From: Microbacterium timonense
Lineage (GTDB): Bacteria > Actinomycetota > Actinomycetes > Actinomycetales > Microbacteriaceae
DNA: 64,000 bases
Direction: 5' to 3'
NCBI RefSeq assembly: GCF_900292075.1
Contig: NZ_OLMV01000003.1
Location: 124,001-188,000 of the forward strand
Shown: positions 1 to 7,371 of the stretch, one piece after another
Numbering within the stretch: position 1 is the stretch's first letter
Layout of the letters: each line of letters opens with the position of its first letter
Notes under the pieces: generated by a model
Told to the model about the DNA's origin: nothing
Seen by the model: only the letters and a program-made list of their open reading frames with translations
The model's database searches: none
Position numbers and translations under genes: made by a program

Positions 1-1
1 C

Positions 2-565
2 CGCGCCCGCTACACGGAGGGCACGATAGACGGCCGCCACCTTCCTTCCTACGTCGACGAACCGGGCGTCGACCCGTCGCTGGGGACGGAGACCCTGGCG
101 GAGGTGACATGCGAAGTGCGCAACGAACGCTGGCAGGGGGTGCCGTTCACGCTGCGGTCGGGCAAGGCCCTCGCCGGGAAGAACGGTGAGGTCGTCGTGA
201 CCTTCCGCTCCGTGAACCACCTCCCGGAAGGTTTCACGGGCGACGCGCCGCCGTCGGTGCTGCGATTCTCACTCGGTCCGGACCGCATGCAGCTCGAGCT
301 CAACGTCAACGGTGGCGACGACCCGTTCGAGCTGGAGCGCGCGATCCTCGAAGCCGACCTCGGCGCGGGCGCCCTCAAGGCCTACGGCGAGGTGCTCTCC
401 GGCATCCTGGACGCCGACGCGACGCTCGCGGTGCGCGGCGATGCCGCGGAGGAGTCGTGGCGCATCGTCGACCCGGTGCTCGCGGCCTGGCGGGCGGGCG
501 AAGTGCCGCTGGACGAATACCCTGCCGGCACGCGCGGACCGGAGGCGTGGCCCGCACTGCCCTGA
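2..565 (+). CDS. zwf: Glucose-6-phosphate 1-dehydrogenase, C-terminal part (5' partial)
   Basis: This is the last 187 codons of an enzyme that oxidises glucose 6-phosphate with NADP+ at the entry of the oxidative pentose phosphate pathway. The start lies before the window. The frame reads cleanly from base 2 and shows family landmarks: LPSYVDEPGV, an FTLRSGKAL segment, and the C-terminal ESWRIVDPVLAAW stretch, which matches the conserved end of G6PDH. No OpcA or transaldolase gene follows; the next gene is on the opposite strand. The family assignment is firm from sequence; cofactor preference is from family knowledge. Confidence 0.93.
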   Translation, partial: RARYTEGTIDGRHLPSYVDEPGVDPSLGTETLAEVTCEVRNERWQGVPFTLRSGKALAGKNGEVVVTFRSVNHLPEGFTGDAPPSVLRFSLGPDRMQLELNVNGGDDPFELERAILEADLGAGALKAYGEVLSGILDADATLAVRGDAAEESWRIVDPVLAAWRAGEVPLDEYPAGTRGPEAWPALP

Positions 566-605
566 CCGCCGCGTACCGGCAAGCCGTCCACCCCCTCCCG
601 CGTCG

Positions 606-1142
606 TCAGTGCGCAGCCGGCGGATTGTCGTCGGGATGGAAGGCGGTGAACAGCGAATACGTGTCACCGTCGGGATCGGGCCCGCGGTCCTTGAACTCCT
701 GCGCCAAATCGTGGAGCCGCCGCGCGAGCTCGACCTTGTGCTCGGCGTTGAGCTTCAGCCCGAGCCAGGTGACATCGAGGTCCTCGTCGGCCACCCCTTC
801 GATCTGCTGCAGGAAGGTCTCGACGAGCACGGGCGCGGATCCCGGCATCGAGGTCCGCCACGACAGCCCCGTGGCACGGTACGGCACCTCGCGCGCGCCC
901 TGCGCGCCGCTGCGCTCCGGCTCGGCGGCGAGATAACCGGTCTGCACGAGCGTGCGCACGTGGTGGAGCATCGTGCCCGGATTCACACCGAGCAGCTCGG
1001 CGAGCTCCTTGTTGGTGCGCGACTCGAAAGCGCACAGACGCAGCACCCGCAGCCGCAGCGGCGAGCTGAGAGCGCGCATCCGCGCCTCGGCCTCGGGATC
1101 GCCGCGCCGGAGCTCGATCCGCCCCTCGCTGTCGTCGGCCAC
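606..1142 (-). CDS. ArsR-type winged-helix repressor, divergent from an MFS exporter
   Basis: A 178-aa DNA-binding protein. The N-terminal third (about residues 15-85) is a winged helix with the ArsR-like LSSPLRLRVLRLCAF segment and the recognition-helix region NKELAELLGVNPGTMLHHV. The C-terminal half is an unassigned effector or dimerisation region. I chose the GTG at 1142 because a TACGCT -10 box lies exactly 6 nt upstream with TTGAGA 17 bp before it, giving a leaderless transcript; no Shine-Dalgarno is seen at this or the upstream TTG. It probably represses itself and the MFS gene through the inverted repeat at 1175-1197. No metal-binding cysteine cluster is visible, so the inducer is probably an organic compound; this is inference. 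Confidence 0.85.
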   Translation of the reverse strand: MADDSEGRIELRRGDPEAEARMRALSSPLRLRVLRLCAFESRTNKELAELLGVNPGTMLHHVRTLVQTGYLAAEPERSGAQGAREVPYRATGLSWRTSMPGSAPVLVETFLQQIEGVADEDLDVTWLGLKLNAEHKVELARRLHDLAQEFKDRGPDPDGDTYSLFTAFHPDDNPPAAH

Positions 1143-1148
1143 GGCCTC

Positions 1149-1202
1149 AGCGTACAAGACCGATTGACATATCTCAATCAGTGGCCCACACTGATTGGCA
1201 TG
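1149..1202. promoter_or_regulatory. Divergent overlapping leaderless promoters with a 9-bp inverted-repeat operator
   Basis: A perfect inverted repeat CAATCAGTG (1175-1183) / CACTGATTG (1189-1197) with a 5-bp spacer sits between the two genes, and a further TCTCAATCAG half-site lies inside the MFS start (1203-1212). Rightward: TTGACA at 1164-1169, 17 bp, CACACT at 1187-1192, then ATG at 1200. Leftward: TTGAGA (1177-1172), 17 bp, TACGCT (1154-1149), then GTG at 1142. The operator overlaps the -35 of the repressor promoter and the spacer and -10 of the exporter promoter, so one bound dimer could block both. Confidence 0.75.
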
Positions 1203-2633
1203 TCTCAATCAGACGAGATGCCGCACGACACCCAGGCGCAGCCGATGTCGGCCGAGGCCCTCGCCGAAGCCCGGGCCGAGGCATCCACGCTCACCTCGCG
1301 GGCGGGAACAGACGACGCCGTTCAGGCGGATCAGGATGCCGCTGCCCAGGCAGCACCCCCGGCACCGGCGCGCAGGGGCTCGCTGTGGCACGACCGCAAC
1401 TTCCTGACGCTGTGGAGCGGTCAGGCGCTCAGCCAGTTCGGCGCGCAGATCACCGAGCTGGCGATCCCCGTCCTCGCTGTGCTCATCCTCGACGCAACCG
1501 AGTGGGAGGTCGGCGTGCTCAACGCGGCGCAGGTCGCGGCGTTCCTCGTCGTGGGACTTCCCGCCGGCGCCTGGATCGACCGCATGCGCAAGCGGCACGT
1601 GATGATCGTCGCCGACGCGGTACGCGCTGCGGCCTTGGGCACGCTCCCGCTGCTCGCCCTGTTCGGCGCTCTCGAGATCTGGCACATGATCCTGGTGGCG
1701 CTCGTGATGGGTGTCGCGACGGTGTTCTTCGACGTCTCGAACCAGAGCATCATCCCCTCGCTCGTGCGCACCGATCAGATCGCCGAGGCCAACGGCAAGC
1801 TCCAGTCCACTGAACAGCTGGCGGGCCTGGCCGGACCGGCCATGGGCGGCTGGCTCGTCGGAGTGCTCGCGGCGCCCCTGGCGATCCTCATCACCGTCGG
1901 CACCTACCTGGCCTCGTTCGTCGCCCTGCTGTTCACCCGCGACCACGAGCAGCTGCGCGCCCCCGAGGACCACAAGCCGCTGCTCCACGAGATCGCCGAG
2001 GGCCTGCGCTGGGTGTTCGGCAACCCGCTGCTGCGCCGGATCGTCGGCACCACCGGCGTCGCGAACTTCTTCGGAACGATCGCCGCCACGCTGCTGCCCA
2101 TCTTCGCGCTGCGCGAGCTCGGTCTGACCCCGCAGATGCTCGGAGTGGTCTTCTCTCTCTCCGCCGTCGGCGGGCTGCTGGGGGCGATCGCGACCCCGCA
2201 CATCCTGAAACGAGTGGGCGAGGCGCGCGCGATCCCGATCAGCGCGATCGCGTTCTGCGTCTCCCCATTCTTCCTGCCCGCGATCTCCCTCGTGCCGGCC
2301 CTCGCCTTCCCGCTGCTGGTGGTGCAGTTCTTCGTGACGAGCTTCACGATCCTGCTGTACAACGTCACGCAGGTCACCTTCCGCCAGCGGATCACCCCGT
2401 CGAGGCTGCTCGGTCGCATGAACGCCTCCATCCGGTTCGTGGTGTGGGGCGTCATGCCGATCGGTGCATTGCTTGCCGGTGCGCTCGGCACGTGGATCGG
2501 CACGGTGCCGACGCTGTGGATCGCCGCGTCCGGCGAGCTGCTGGCCGGCCTCTTCGTCGTGATCGGACCGTTCTGGAGCATGCGGGAACTGCCCGACGCT
2601 GTCCCCGCCGCGCCCCACTCGCCGGTCGAGTAG
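1200..2633 (+). CDS. MFS efflux transporter (MFS_3 / EntS-like)
   Basis: A 477-aa, 12-helix major facilitator protein in the inner membrane, probably a proton-driven exporter. The first ~65 residues are a hydrophilic Ala/Glu/Asp-rich tail before the core begins at LWSGQALSQFGAQITELAIPV, typical of the MFS_3 enterobactin-exporter-like group. The loop 2-3 signature appears as PAGAWIDRMRKRHVMI. The ATG at 1200 has no ribosome-binding site but is about 7 nt from a -10 box, so it is read as leaderless. The adjacent divergent repressor suggests ligand-induced efflux. Substrate cannot be told from sequence. The stop codon lies inside a GGTCGAGTAGCGAGC string resembling a repeat common in Microbacteriaceae. 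Confidence 0.88.
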   Translation: MSQSDEMPHDTQAQPMSAEALAEARAEASTLTSRAGTDDAVQADQDAAAQAAPPAPARRGSLWHDRNFLTLWSGQALSQFGAQITELAIPVLAVLILDATEWEVGVLNAAQVAAFLVVGLPAGAWIDRMRKRHVMIVADAVRAAALGTLPLLALFGALEIWHMILVALVMGVATVFFDVSNQSIIPSLVRTDQIAEANGKLQSTEQLAGLAGPAMGGWLVGVLAAPLAILITVGTYLASFVALLFTRDHEQLRAPEDHKPLLHEIAEGLRWVFGNPLLRRIVGTTGVANFFGTIAATLLPIFALRELGLTPQMLGVVFSLSAVGGLLGAIATPHILKRVGEARAIPISAIAFCVSPFFLPAISLVPALAFPLLVVQFFVTSFTILLYNVTQVTFRQRITPSRLLGRMNASIRFVVWGVMPIGALLAGALGTWIGTVPTLWIAASGELLAGLFVVIGPFWSMRELPDAVPAAPHSPVE

Positions 2634-2767
2634 CGAGCACCAGCCCGAACCCGCCGATCGAGGAGCGAGCGGCCCGCGCGTATCGAGGCCCTCCAGACCC
2701 ACCCGCACCCGCCTATCCCACGGGCCCGATTACGGCAAGACGGTGCTGCAGGGGCCGTGAGCGTGCT

Positions 2768-2773
2768 TAGGTT
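2768..2773 (+). promoter_or_regulatory. Putative -10 box TAGGTT (leaderless)
   Basis: TAGGTT lies 5 nt before the ATG of the type III polyketide synthase, and no Shine-Dalgarno precedes that ATG. The upstream gap 2634-2767 holds no gene. Confidence 0.45.
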
Positions 2774-2778
2774 GCAGC

Positions 2779-3933
2779 ATGACGGCCCGCATCGTCTCGA
2801 TCGGCACGGCAGTTCCTGGCACCCTGATCCGCCAGGAGAGCGTCCGCGAGCTCTTCGCGAGTCAGCCGGGCGTCGACCGCCTGACCCGCCGCCGCATCCA
2901 GGCCGTGTTCGATGCGTCGGCCATCCAGCAGCGGCACACCGTACTGTCCGAGCTCGCGCCCCCGCACGTCGCGCCGACCGGCGAGACGGCTTTCGTGGAT
3001 GCCGAGGGCACGCTGCTCTCGCCGGGCACCGCCGAGCGGAACGACCTGTACATCCGGCTGGCACCCGCCCTCACCGCGCAGGCGGCGCGGACCGCCCTGC
3101 ACGACGCCGGGGTCGAGGCATCCGCTGTCACACACGTCGTCACCGTCTCGTGCACGGGATCTTTCGCCCCGGGACCGGACTACCGGCTCGTCCGCGACCT
3201 GGGGCTCGAACCCACGGTGGAGCGGGCACATCTCGGGTTCATCGGCTGTGCGGCGGCCCTGCCGGCGCTTCGTGTCGCCACCGCGCTGGCGGCGACGCGG
3301 GCGGATGCCGTCGTCCTCGTCGTCTGCACGGAGCTGTGCTCGTTGCACGTCCGCGCCTCGGCCGACCCGCAGCAGATCGTGGCGGCGTCGGTCTTCGCGG
3401 ACGGCGCAGCCGCCGCCATCGTGACGGCCGATCCCGCCGTCGGCCGGCCGGGCGGCCTGCAGCTGGACCGGTTCGGCACCGCGCTGACCAGCGAAGGCGA
3501 GACCGACATGGTCTGGACCATCGGCGACCAGGGCTTCGAGATGGTGCTCTCGGCCGAGGTGCCGCGCATCATCGGCCGGGAGATCCGCGGTGCGGTGGGA
3601 CGCTTCCTGGGGAACGAGGCGGAGCCCGAGCTGTGGGCGGTGCATCCGGGCGGCCGCAGTGTGCTCGACCGGGTCGAAGGCGGCCTCGGGCTGCCCCCCG
3701 ACGCACTGGCGGCCTCGCGGGCCGTGCTGCGCGACTTCGGGAACATGTCGAGCGCCACGATCCTCTTCATCCTCGCCGCGCTCCTGGACGACCGGCACGT
3801 GGGTGACGGTACGCGGGTCGCCGGTCTCGCCTTCGGTCCCGGCCTGACCGTCGAGTCGGCGCTGATCACCGTGCGGCGGCCGGCCGTCGCGACGGCCGCC
3901 GAGACGGGTCTGGCGCTGGCGGCATCGACGTGA
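2779..3933 (+). CDS. Type III polyketide synthase (alkylresorcinol/alkylpyrone synthase-like)
   Basis: A 384-aa thiolase-fold enzyme expected to extend a fatty acyl-CoA starter with malonyl-CoA into an alkylresorcinol or alkylpyrone. The Cys-His-Asn triad is visible: Cys125 in TVSCTGSF, His289 in WAVHPGGRSV and Asn322 in LRDFGNMSSA. FabH-type synthases have the same triad, but the ARIVSIGTAVPG start and the GPDYRLVRDLGL segment are those of chalcone-synthase-like proteins. It heads an apparent operon with a methyltransferase and a flavin monooxygenase, the order of srsA-srsB-srsC in Streptomyces griseus, whose products make methylated phenolic lipids. Chain length and ring type are unknown. 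Confidence 0.85.
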   Translation: MTARIVSIGTAVPGTLIRQESVRELFASQPGVDRLTRRRIQAVFDASAIQQRHTVLSELAPPHVAPTGETAFVDAEGTLLSPGTAERNDLYIRLAPALTAQAARTALHDAGVEASAVTHVVTVSCTGSFAPGPDYRLVRDLGLEPTVERAHLGFIGCAAALPALRVATALAATRADAVVLVVCTELCSLHVRASADPQQIVAASVFADGAAAAIVTADPAVGRPGGLQLDRFGTALTSEGETDMVWTIGDQGFEMVLSAEVPRIIGREIRGAVGRFLGNEAEPELWAVHPGGRSVLDRVEGGLGLPPDALAASRAVLRDFGNMSSATILFILAALLDDRHVGDGTRVAGLAFGPGLTVESALITVRRPAVATAAETGLALAAST

Positions 3934-4000
3934 GCACGCGTCGAGCAGGCACGGCGGCCGCGCGGGGTGTCGTGAGGCGGGCCATGGGGGGAGCGCACGC

Positions 4001-4705
4001 GTGAGCCTGGCGGTACGCGACGGCGAGCTCGTGGAGCTCATGGACGATCCCGAGTGCGACCCCGAGCGCCTGCGCGCGACGCTGCGCCGGTTCGGCACCA
4101 TCAACCGACTGGTGTCGGGCTGGGGCACCGTCTACCGCGGCTGGCTCGCCCCCGCTCTCGCCGCACTCGACAGGCCGGCGCGCGTGCTCGACATCGGCTC
4201 GGGCGGCGGCGATCTGGTGCGGCGGCTGGCGGCGGCGGCGCGCCGCGACGGGCTCGAGGTGACCTGGACCGGCATCGACCCGGACCCGCGGGCGCACGAG
4301 GTTGCGGTCGCCGGGGCACCGATCCCCGGCATCCGTTTCCGCTGCGCCGACGCGCGCGCTCTCGTCGACGAGGGAGCGGTGTACGACGCCGTGGTTTCGA
4401 ACCACGTCCTGCACCATCTCAGCGACGGCCTGGCGGGGTTCGCGCGGGACTCGCTGGCCCTCTCGCGCGGGATCGTGCTGCACGGCGACATCGCGAGGTC
4501 ACGGCTGGCCTACGGGCTGTACGCCGTCGGTGTGACCCCGTTCGCGCCTGGCACGTTCCTGCGGACGGACGGTCTGCGATCGATCCGCCGAAGCTACACC
4601 GCGGCGGAGCTCGGCGCGACGCTCGAGGACATCATGCCGGGGTCCTGGACGGTGCACACCCCGGTCCCGTTCCGCATCCTCGCCAACGCTCGCGGTCATG
4701 CCTGA
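4001..4705 (+). CDS. Class I SAM-dependent methyltransferase (SrsB-like position)
   Basis: A 234-aa methyltransferase. Motif I reads VLDIGSGGGDLVRRL (about residues 63-77), followed by an acidic residue in TGIDPDP and the post-motif stretch NHVLHHLSDG. The GTG start is preceded by a strong GGGGGGAG box 7 nt upstream. The gene overlaps the next by 8 nt, so translation is probably coupled. From its place between a type III polyketide synthase and a flavin monooxygenase it probably O-methylates the phenolic lipid, as SrsB does; this is by analogy, and C-methylation cannot be excluded. Confidence 0.82.
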   Translation: MSLAVRDGELVELMDDPECDPERLRATLRRFGTINRLVSGWGTVYRGWLAPALAALDRPARVLDIGSGGGDLVRRLAAAARRDGLEVTWTGIDPDPRAHEVAVAGAPIPGIRFRCADARALVDEGAVYDAVVSNHVLHHLSDGLAGFARDSLALSRGIVLHGDIARSRLAYGLYAVGVTPFAPGTFLRTDGLRSIRRSYTAAELGATLEDIMPGSWTVHTPVPFRILANARGHA

Positions 4706-5837
4706 GGTCACCATCGTCGGGGCCGGGCCGGTCGGCATGCTGCTGGCCGCAGAGCTCACGCGCCGCGAGGTGGAGGTGACGGTGCTCGAGCGCCGGCCCA
4801 GCGCCGGCGGCGGTACACGGGCCATCGGCATCCACTCCCCCGTCCTGGCGGCGCTGGAGCCGTCGGGGATCACCGAGCGTCTCCTCGCGGAGGCGGTGCG
4901 CGTGCGGCGCGGGGAGGCGCGCACGCGTGGCCGGGTTCTGGGCACGGTCCGCTTCGACGCGCTGTCGGCGAGGTTCCCGTTCGTGGCGACCCTGCCGCAG
5001 GCCGCCACCGAATCGGTGCTGGCGGCCGTGGCGCCAGCCGCACTGCGGGGAGCGCACGTGCGGGCGGTGATCCCGCGCCTGGGCGGCGTCGTGGTGCGTT
5101 CGACGCACCTCGGGCGCGTCCTCGAGCACGAGAGCCGCGTGGTGGTCGTCGCCGGCGGCGCTGCGGGACGCGACCTCGTGTACCGGCAGGGTGCGGTTCG
5201 CGCGCGCGAGTATCGCGACCGGTATCTGATGACGGATGCCGTGGCCGGCCCGCGACCGGACTCGGAAGTGGCTGTCGTGCATCTCGACCCCGACGGCGTC
5301 CTGGAGTCGTTCCCGCTTCCGGGCGGCCGCCGGCGTTTCGTGGCGTGGGACGACCCGGGCGCGGACGACGAGCCCGCCGCCCGCGCGGCGAGACTGCGGG
5401 ACGCCCTCGCCCGGCGCGGCGAGCAGGCGGCCGCAGCGGCGGTGGCGGAGGCGACCGGTTTCGGCGTGCGCCGCGTGGTGGCCCCACGCCTGCGCAACGG
5501 TCGCGTCTTCGCGATCGGCGACACGGCGCACGAGGTGAGTCCGATCGGCGGCCAGGGGATGAACCTCGGACTGCTGGATGCCGCGACGCTGGCTCCGCTC
5601 ATCGCCTCGTGGCTGCACACCGGCACGCCTCCCGATCAGGCCCTCGCCCGATGGGAGGCCCGGCGGGTCGCGTCGGCCCGCCGGGCGGCGGCGATGGCGT
5701 CGATGAACACGGTGCTCGGTCGGCCCTTCCCCTGCGCCGACGCGCTGCGGCGCTCGGTCGTCAGCGCGATGCTCACGGGTCCCTCGGGCCGTCTCTTCGC
5801 CCGCGCGTACGCGATGGACTTCGACGCCGACGCGTGA
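4698..5837 (+). CDS. FAD-dependent monooxygenase (SrsC-like position)
   Basis: A 379-aa group A flavoprotein hydroxylase. The dinucleotide fold opens the protein (TIVGAGPVGMLLAAEL), an ERRPSAGG segment ends the second strand, and the second FAD motif is GDTAHEVSPIGGQGMNLG at about residue 275. It starts within the methyltransferase gene (ATG at 4698, methyltransferase stop at 4703-4705). In the srsABC pathway this enzyme hydroxylates the alkylresorcinol ring toward a hydroquinone or quinone; the same role is inferred here. The N-terminal 15 codons include an atypical T-R-A-I-G-I-H-S segment but no obvious loss of FAD contacts. Confidence 0.82.
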   Translation: MPEVTIVGAGPVGMLLAAELTRREVEVTVLERRPSAGGGTRAIGIHSPVLAALEPSGITERLLAEAVRVRRGEARTRGRVLGTVRFDALSARFPFVATLPQAATESVLAAVAPAALRGAHVRAVIPRLGGVVVRSTHLGRVLEHESRVVVVAGGAAGRDLVYRQGAVRAREYRDRYLMTDAVAGPRPDSEVAVVHLDPDGVLESFPLPGGRRRFVAWDDPGADDEPAARAARLRDALARRGEQAAAAAVAEATGFGVRRVVAPRLRNGRVFAIGDTAHEVSPIGGQGMNLGLLDAATLAPLIASWLHTGTPPDQALARWEARRVASARRAAAMASMNTVLGRPFPCADALRRSVVSAMLTGPSGRLFARAYAMDFDADA

Positions 5838-5863
5838 CCGGCGGGATGTCGTCCTTCCCCCTC

Positions 5864-5936
5864 GGGTTTGGGGCGCATCCCGTCCGTTCGGGGCGCACAT
5901 CGCACGCCCCGAACGGCACCGACGCGCCCCAAACCC
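5864..5936. terminator. Nested double palindrome between convergent genes
   Basis: Two perfect inverted repeats are nested. The outer arms are GGGTTTGGGGCGC (5864-5876) and GCGCCCCAAACCC (5924-5936). The inner arms are CCGTTCGGGGCG (5884-5895) and CGCCCCGAACGG (5905-5916). The inner loop is 9 nt. It lies between the stops of convergent genes, so a bidirectional terminator is the simplest role. The arms share a GGGGCG core, so alternative pairing is possible. Architecture resembles the palindromes at 17352 and 19654 but the sequence differs. Confidence 0.7.
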
Positions 5937-5947
5937 CCAGAGACGAG

Positions 5948-6811
5948 TCAGGCAACCAGCGCGGTGCCGGACGCGACGAGCTGCGCCGCGAGGAGCAGGG
6001 CCGCGAGCATCACGAGCCGGAACAGGGCCCGCGTCGGCGGCCGACGGACGGCGCGCCACGCGGTGACGATGGCGAGCACCACCACGGCGACGAAGAAGAC
6101 CCACGACACCGGGGAGACGGCACCCAGGTTCCCCCCGGCGGCACCGAGTAGCACGGCGACGGCTCCTGCCACCACCGCGAGGGCCGCGACGCCGGCTGAG
6201 ACGCGCGGGCCCAGCCGGTGCGGCAGTCCGCGCACGCCGGTGCGCGCGTCGTCGTCGAGGTCGGGGAGCACGTTCGTCAGGTGGACGGCGGCGCCGAGCG
6301 CCGCCCCCGCGATCCACGCCCACCAGGCCGCGAACGCCGGATCCGAGGCGGCAAGGGTCGCCAGCGAGGGGAAGAGCCCGAAGCTGACGAGGAACGGGAC
6401 GATGGACCACGGCGTCGACTTGAGCCCGGCGTTGTAGGCCCACGCCGAGCCCAGGGCGAGGGCGTGGGCGGCGAGCAGCCGCCATCCGAGCGGCGCCGAG
6501 AGCAGCAGTGCGAGCACGAGCAACACGAGTGCTGCCGTCCACGCGAGACCGACGGCGACGTCACCGCGTGCCAGCGGCTTGTCGGTGCGTCCCACAGCGC
6601 GGTCCCGCGCGGCGTCGAGCACGTCGTTCGAGATCCCGACCGAGAGCTGGCCGGTGAACACCGCGACCCCAAGCAGTGCGAGTCGCCACGGCTCGAGGGC
6701 GGTGGCAACCCCCAGGGCGAAAGCCAGCGCCGTGACGACGAGCGTGGGTCCCGGATGGGATGCCCCCCACAGCCCACGGACGGTGCGCATGGGGCCGGCG
6801 TGGGCGGTCAC
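5948..6811 (-). CDS. UbiA-family prenyltransferase
   Basis: A 287-aa membrane prenyltransferase with about eight hydrophobic segments. The two aspartate-rich motifs that bind Mg-prenyl diphosphate are present: NDVLDAARDRAVGRTDKPL in the first cytosolic loop and LPDLDDDARTGVRGL in the second. I start at the GTG at 6811 (GGGGGT box upstream), 19 nt after the stop of the upstream membrane protein gene. An earlier ATG would overlap that gene. It converges on the polyketide operon; together they may make a prenylated phenolic or quinone lipid, although menaquinone or heme O synthesis genes of the same family are the main alternative. Confidence 0.85.
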   Translation of the reverse strand: MTAHAGPMRTVRGLWGASHPGPTLVVTALAFALGVATALEPWRLALLGVAVFTGQLSVGISNDVLDAARDRAVGRTDKPLARGDVAVGLAWTAALVLLVLALLLSAPLGWRLLAAHALALGSAWAYNAGLKSTPWSIVPFLVSFGLFPSLATLAASDPAFAAWWAWIAGAALGAAVHLTNVLPDLDDDARTGVRGLPHRLGPRVSAGVAALAVVAGAVAVLLGAAGGNLGAVSPVSWVFFVAVVVLAIVTAWRAVRRPPTRALFRLVMLAALLLAAQLVASGTALVA

Positions 6812-6830
6812 CCGACCCCCACGGAGACGC

Positions 6831-7316
6831 TCACGCGCCCCGTGCCGGGGCATCCACCGGTGCACCGGCGCGTCCGCGCACGATGCCCGCGATCGCGAGC
6901 ACGAACGTGGCCAGGTAGGCGAGACCGATGATGCCGGCTGCCGTGGCGAAGACCGCCTCGGATGCCTCGTAAGACAGGCCGAACCAGTTCATGAACGCCG
7001 AGTCGACGTGACCGCTGTCGCCGGCGTCGGGCACCGTGAGGGAGGCGAGCAGGATGGCGCCCCACATCACGAACGTCGCGATGTCGTACGCGAAACGGGT
7101 CGCCCGGGCTCGGCGGCCCTCCCGGTCGAACAGCGTCAAGAGCGGCGGAACCAGCAACAGGGCGACGACGGCGAGACCGTAGACGATGCCGAGGATCGCC
7201 ATCCAGCCGAGCTCGGCGCCGACGAGGCCGCGGCCCAGGAAGAAGAAGACCGGCAGCACGACGGCGGCGACCCATTGGGCGACGAAGACGAAACGGCCGG
7301 AGCGTGCGATGCGCAT
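6831..7316 (-). CDS. Four-helix integral membrane protein of unknown function
   Basis: A 161-aa protein with four clear hydrophobic helices (about residues 8-30, 37-60, 80-98, 125-148), the last pair flanking a polar loop around NWFGLSYEASEAVF. I do not recognise a characterised family. The ATG has TACGGT exactly 6 nt upstream, so it is likely leaderless. It precedes the UbiA gene by 19 nt and is probably co-transcribed with it. Confidence 0.75.
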   Translation of the reverse strand: MRIARSGRFVFVAQWVAAVVLPVFFFLGRGLVGAELGWMAILGIVYGLAVVALLLVPPLLTLFDREGRRARATRFAYDIATFVMWGAILLASLTVPDAGDSGHVDSAFMNWFGLSYEASEAVFATAAGIIGLAYLATFVLAIAGIVRGRAGAPVDAPARGA

Positions 7317-7322
7317 GCCCCG

Positions 7323-7328
7323 ACCGTA
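7323..7328 (-). promoter_or_regulatory. -10 box TACGGT, leaderless start
   Basis: Read on the minus strand, TACGGT is followed by exactly 6 nt and then the ATG at 7316. No ribosome-binding site is present. Confidence 0.55.
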
Positions 7329-7371
7329 TCGTCGGCATCCTCTGGACCGGAAGGGCTCCGACCCGGGGAGC

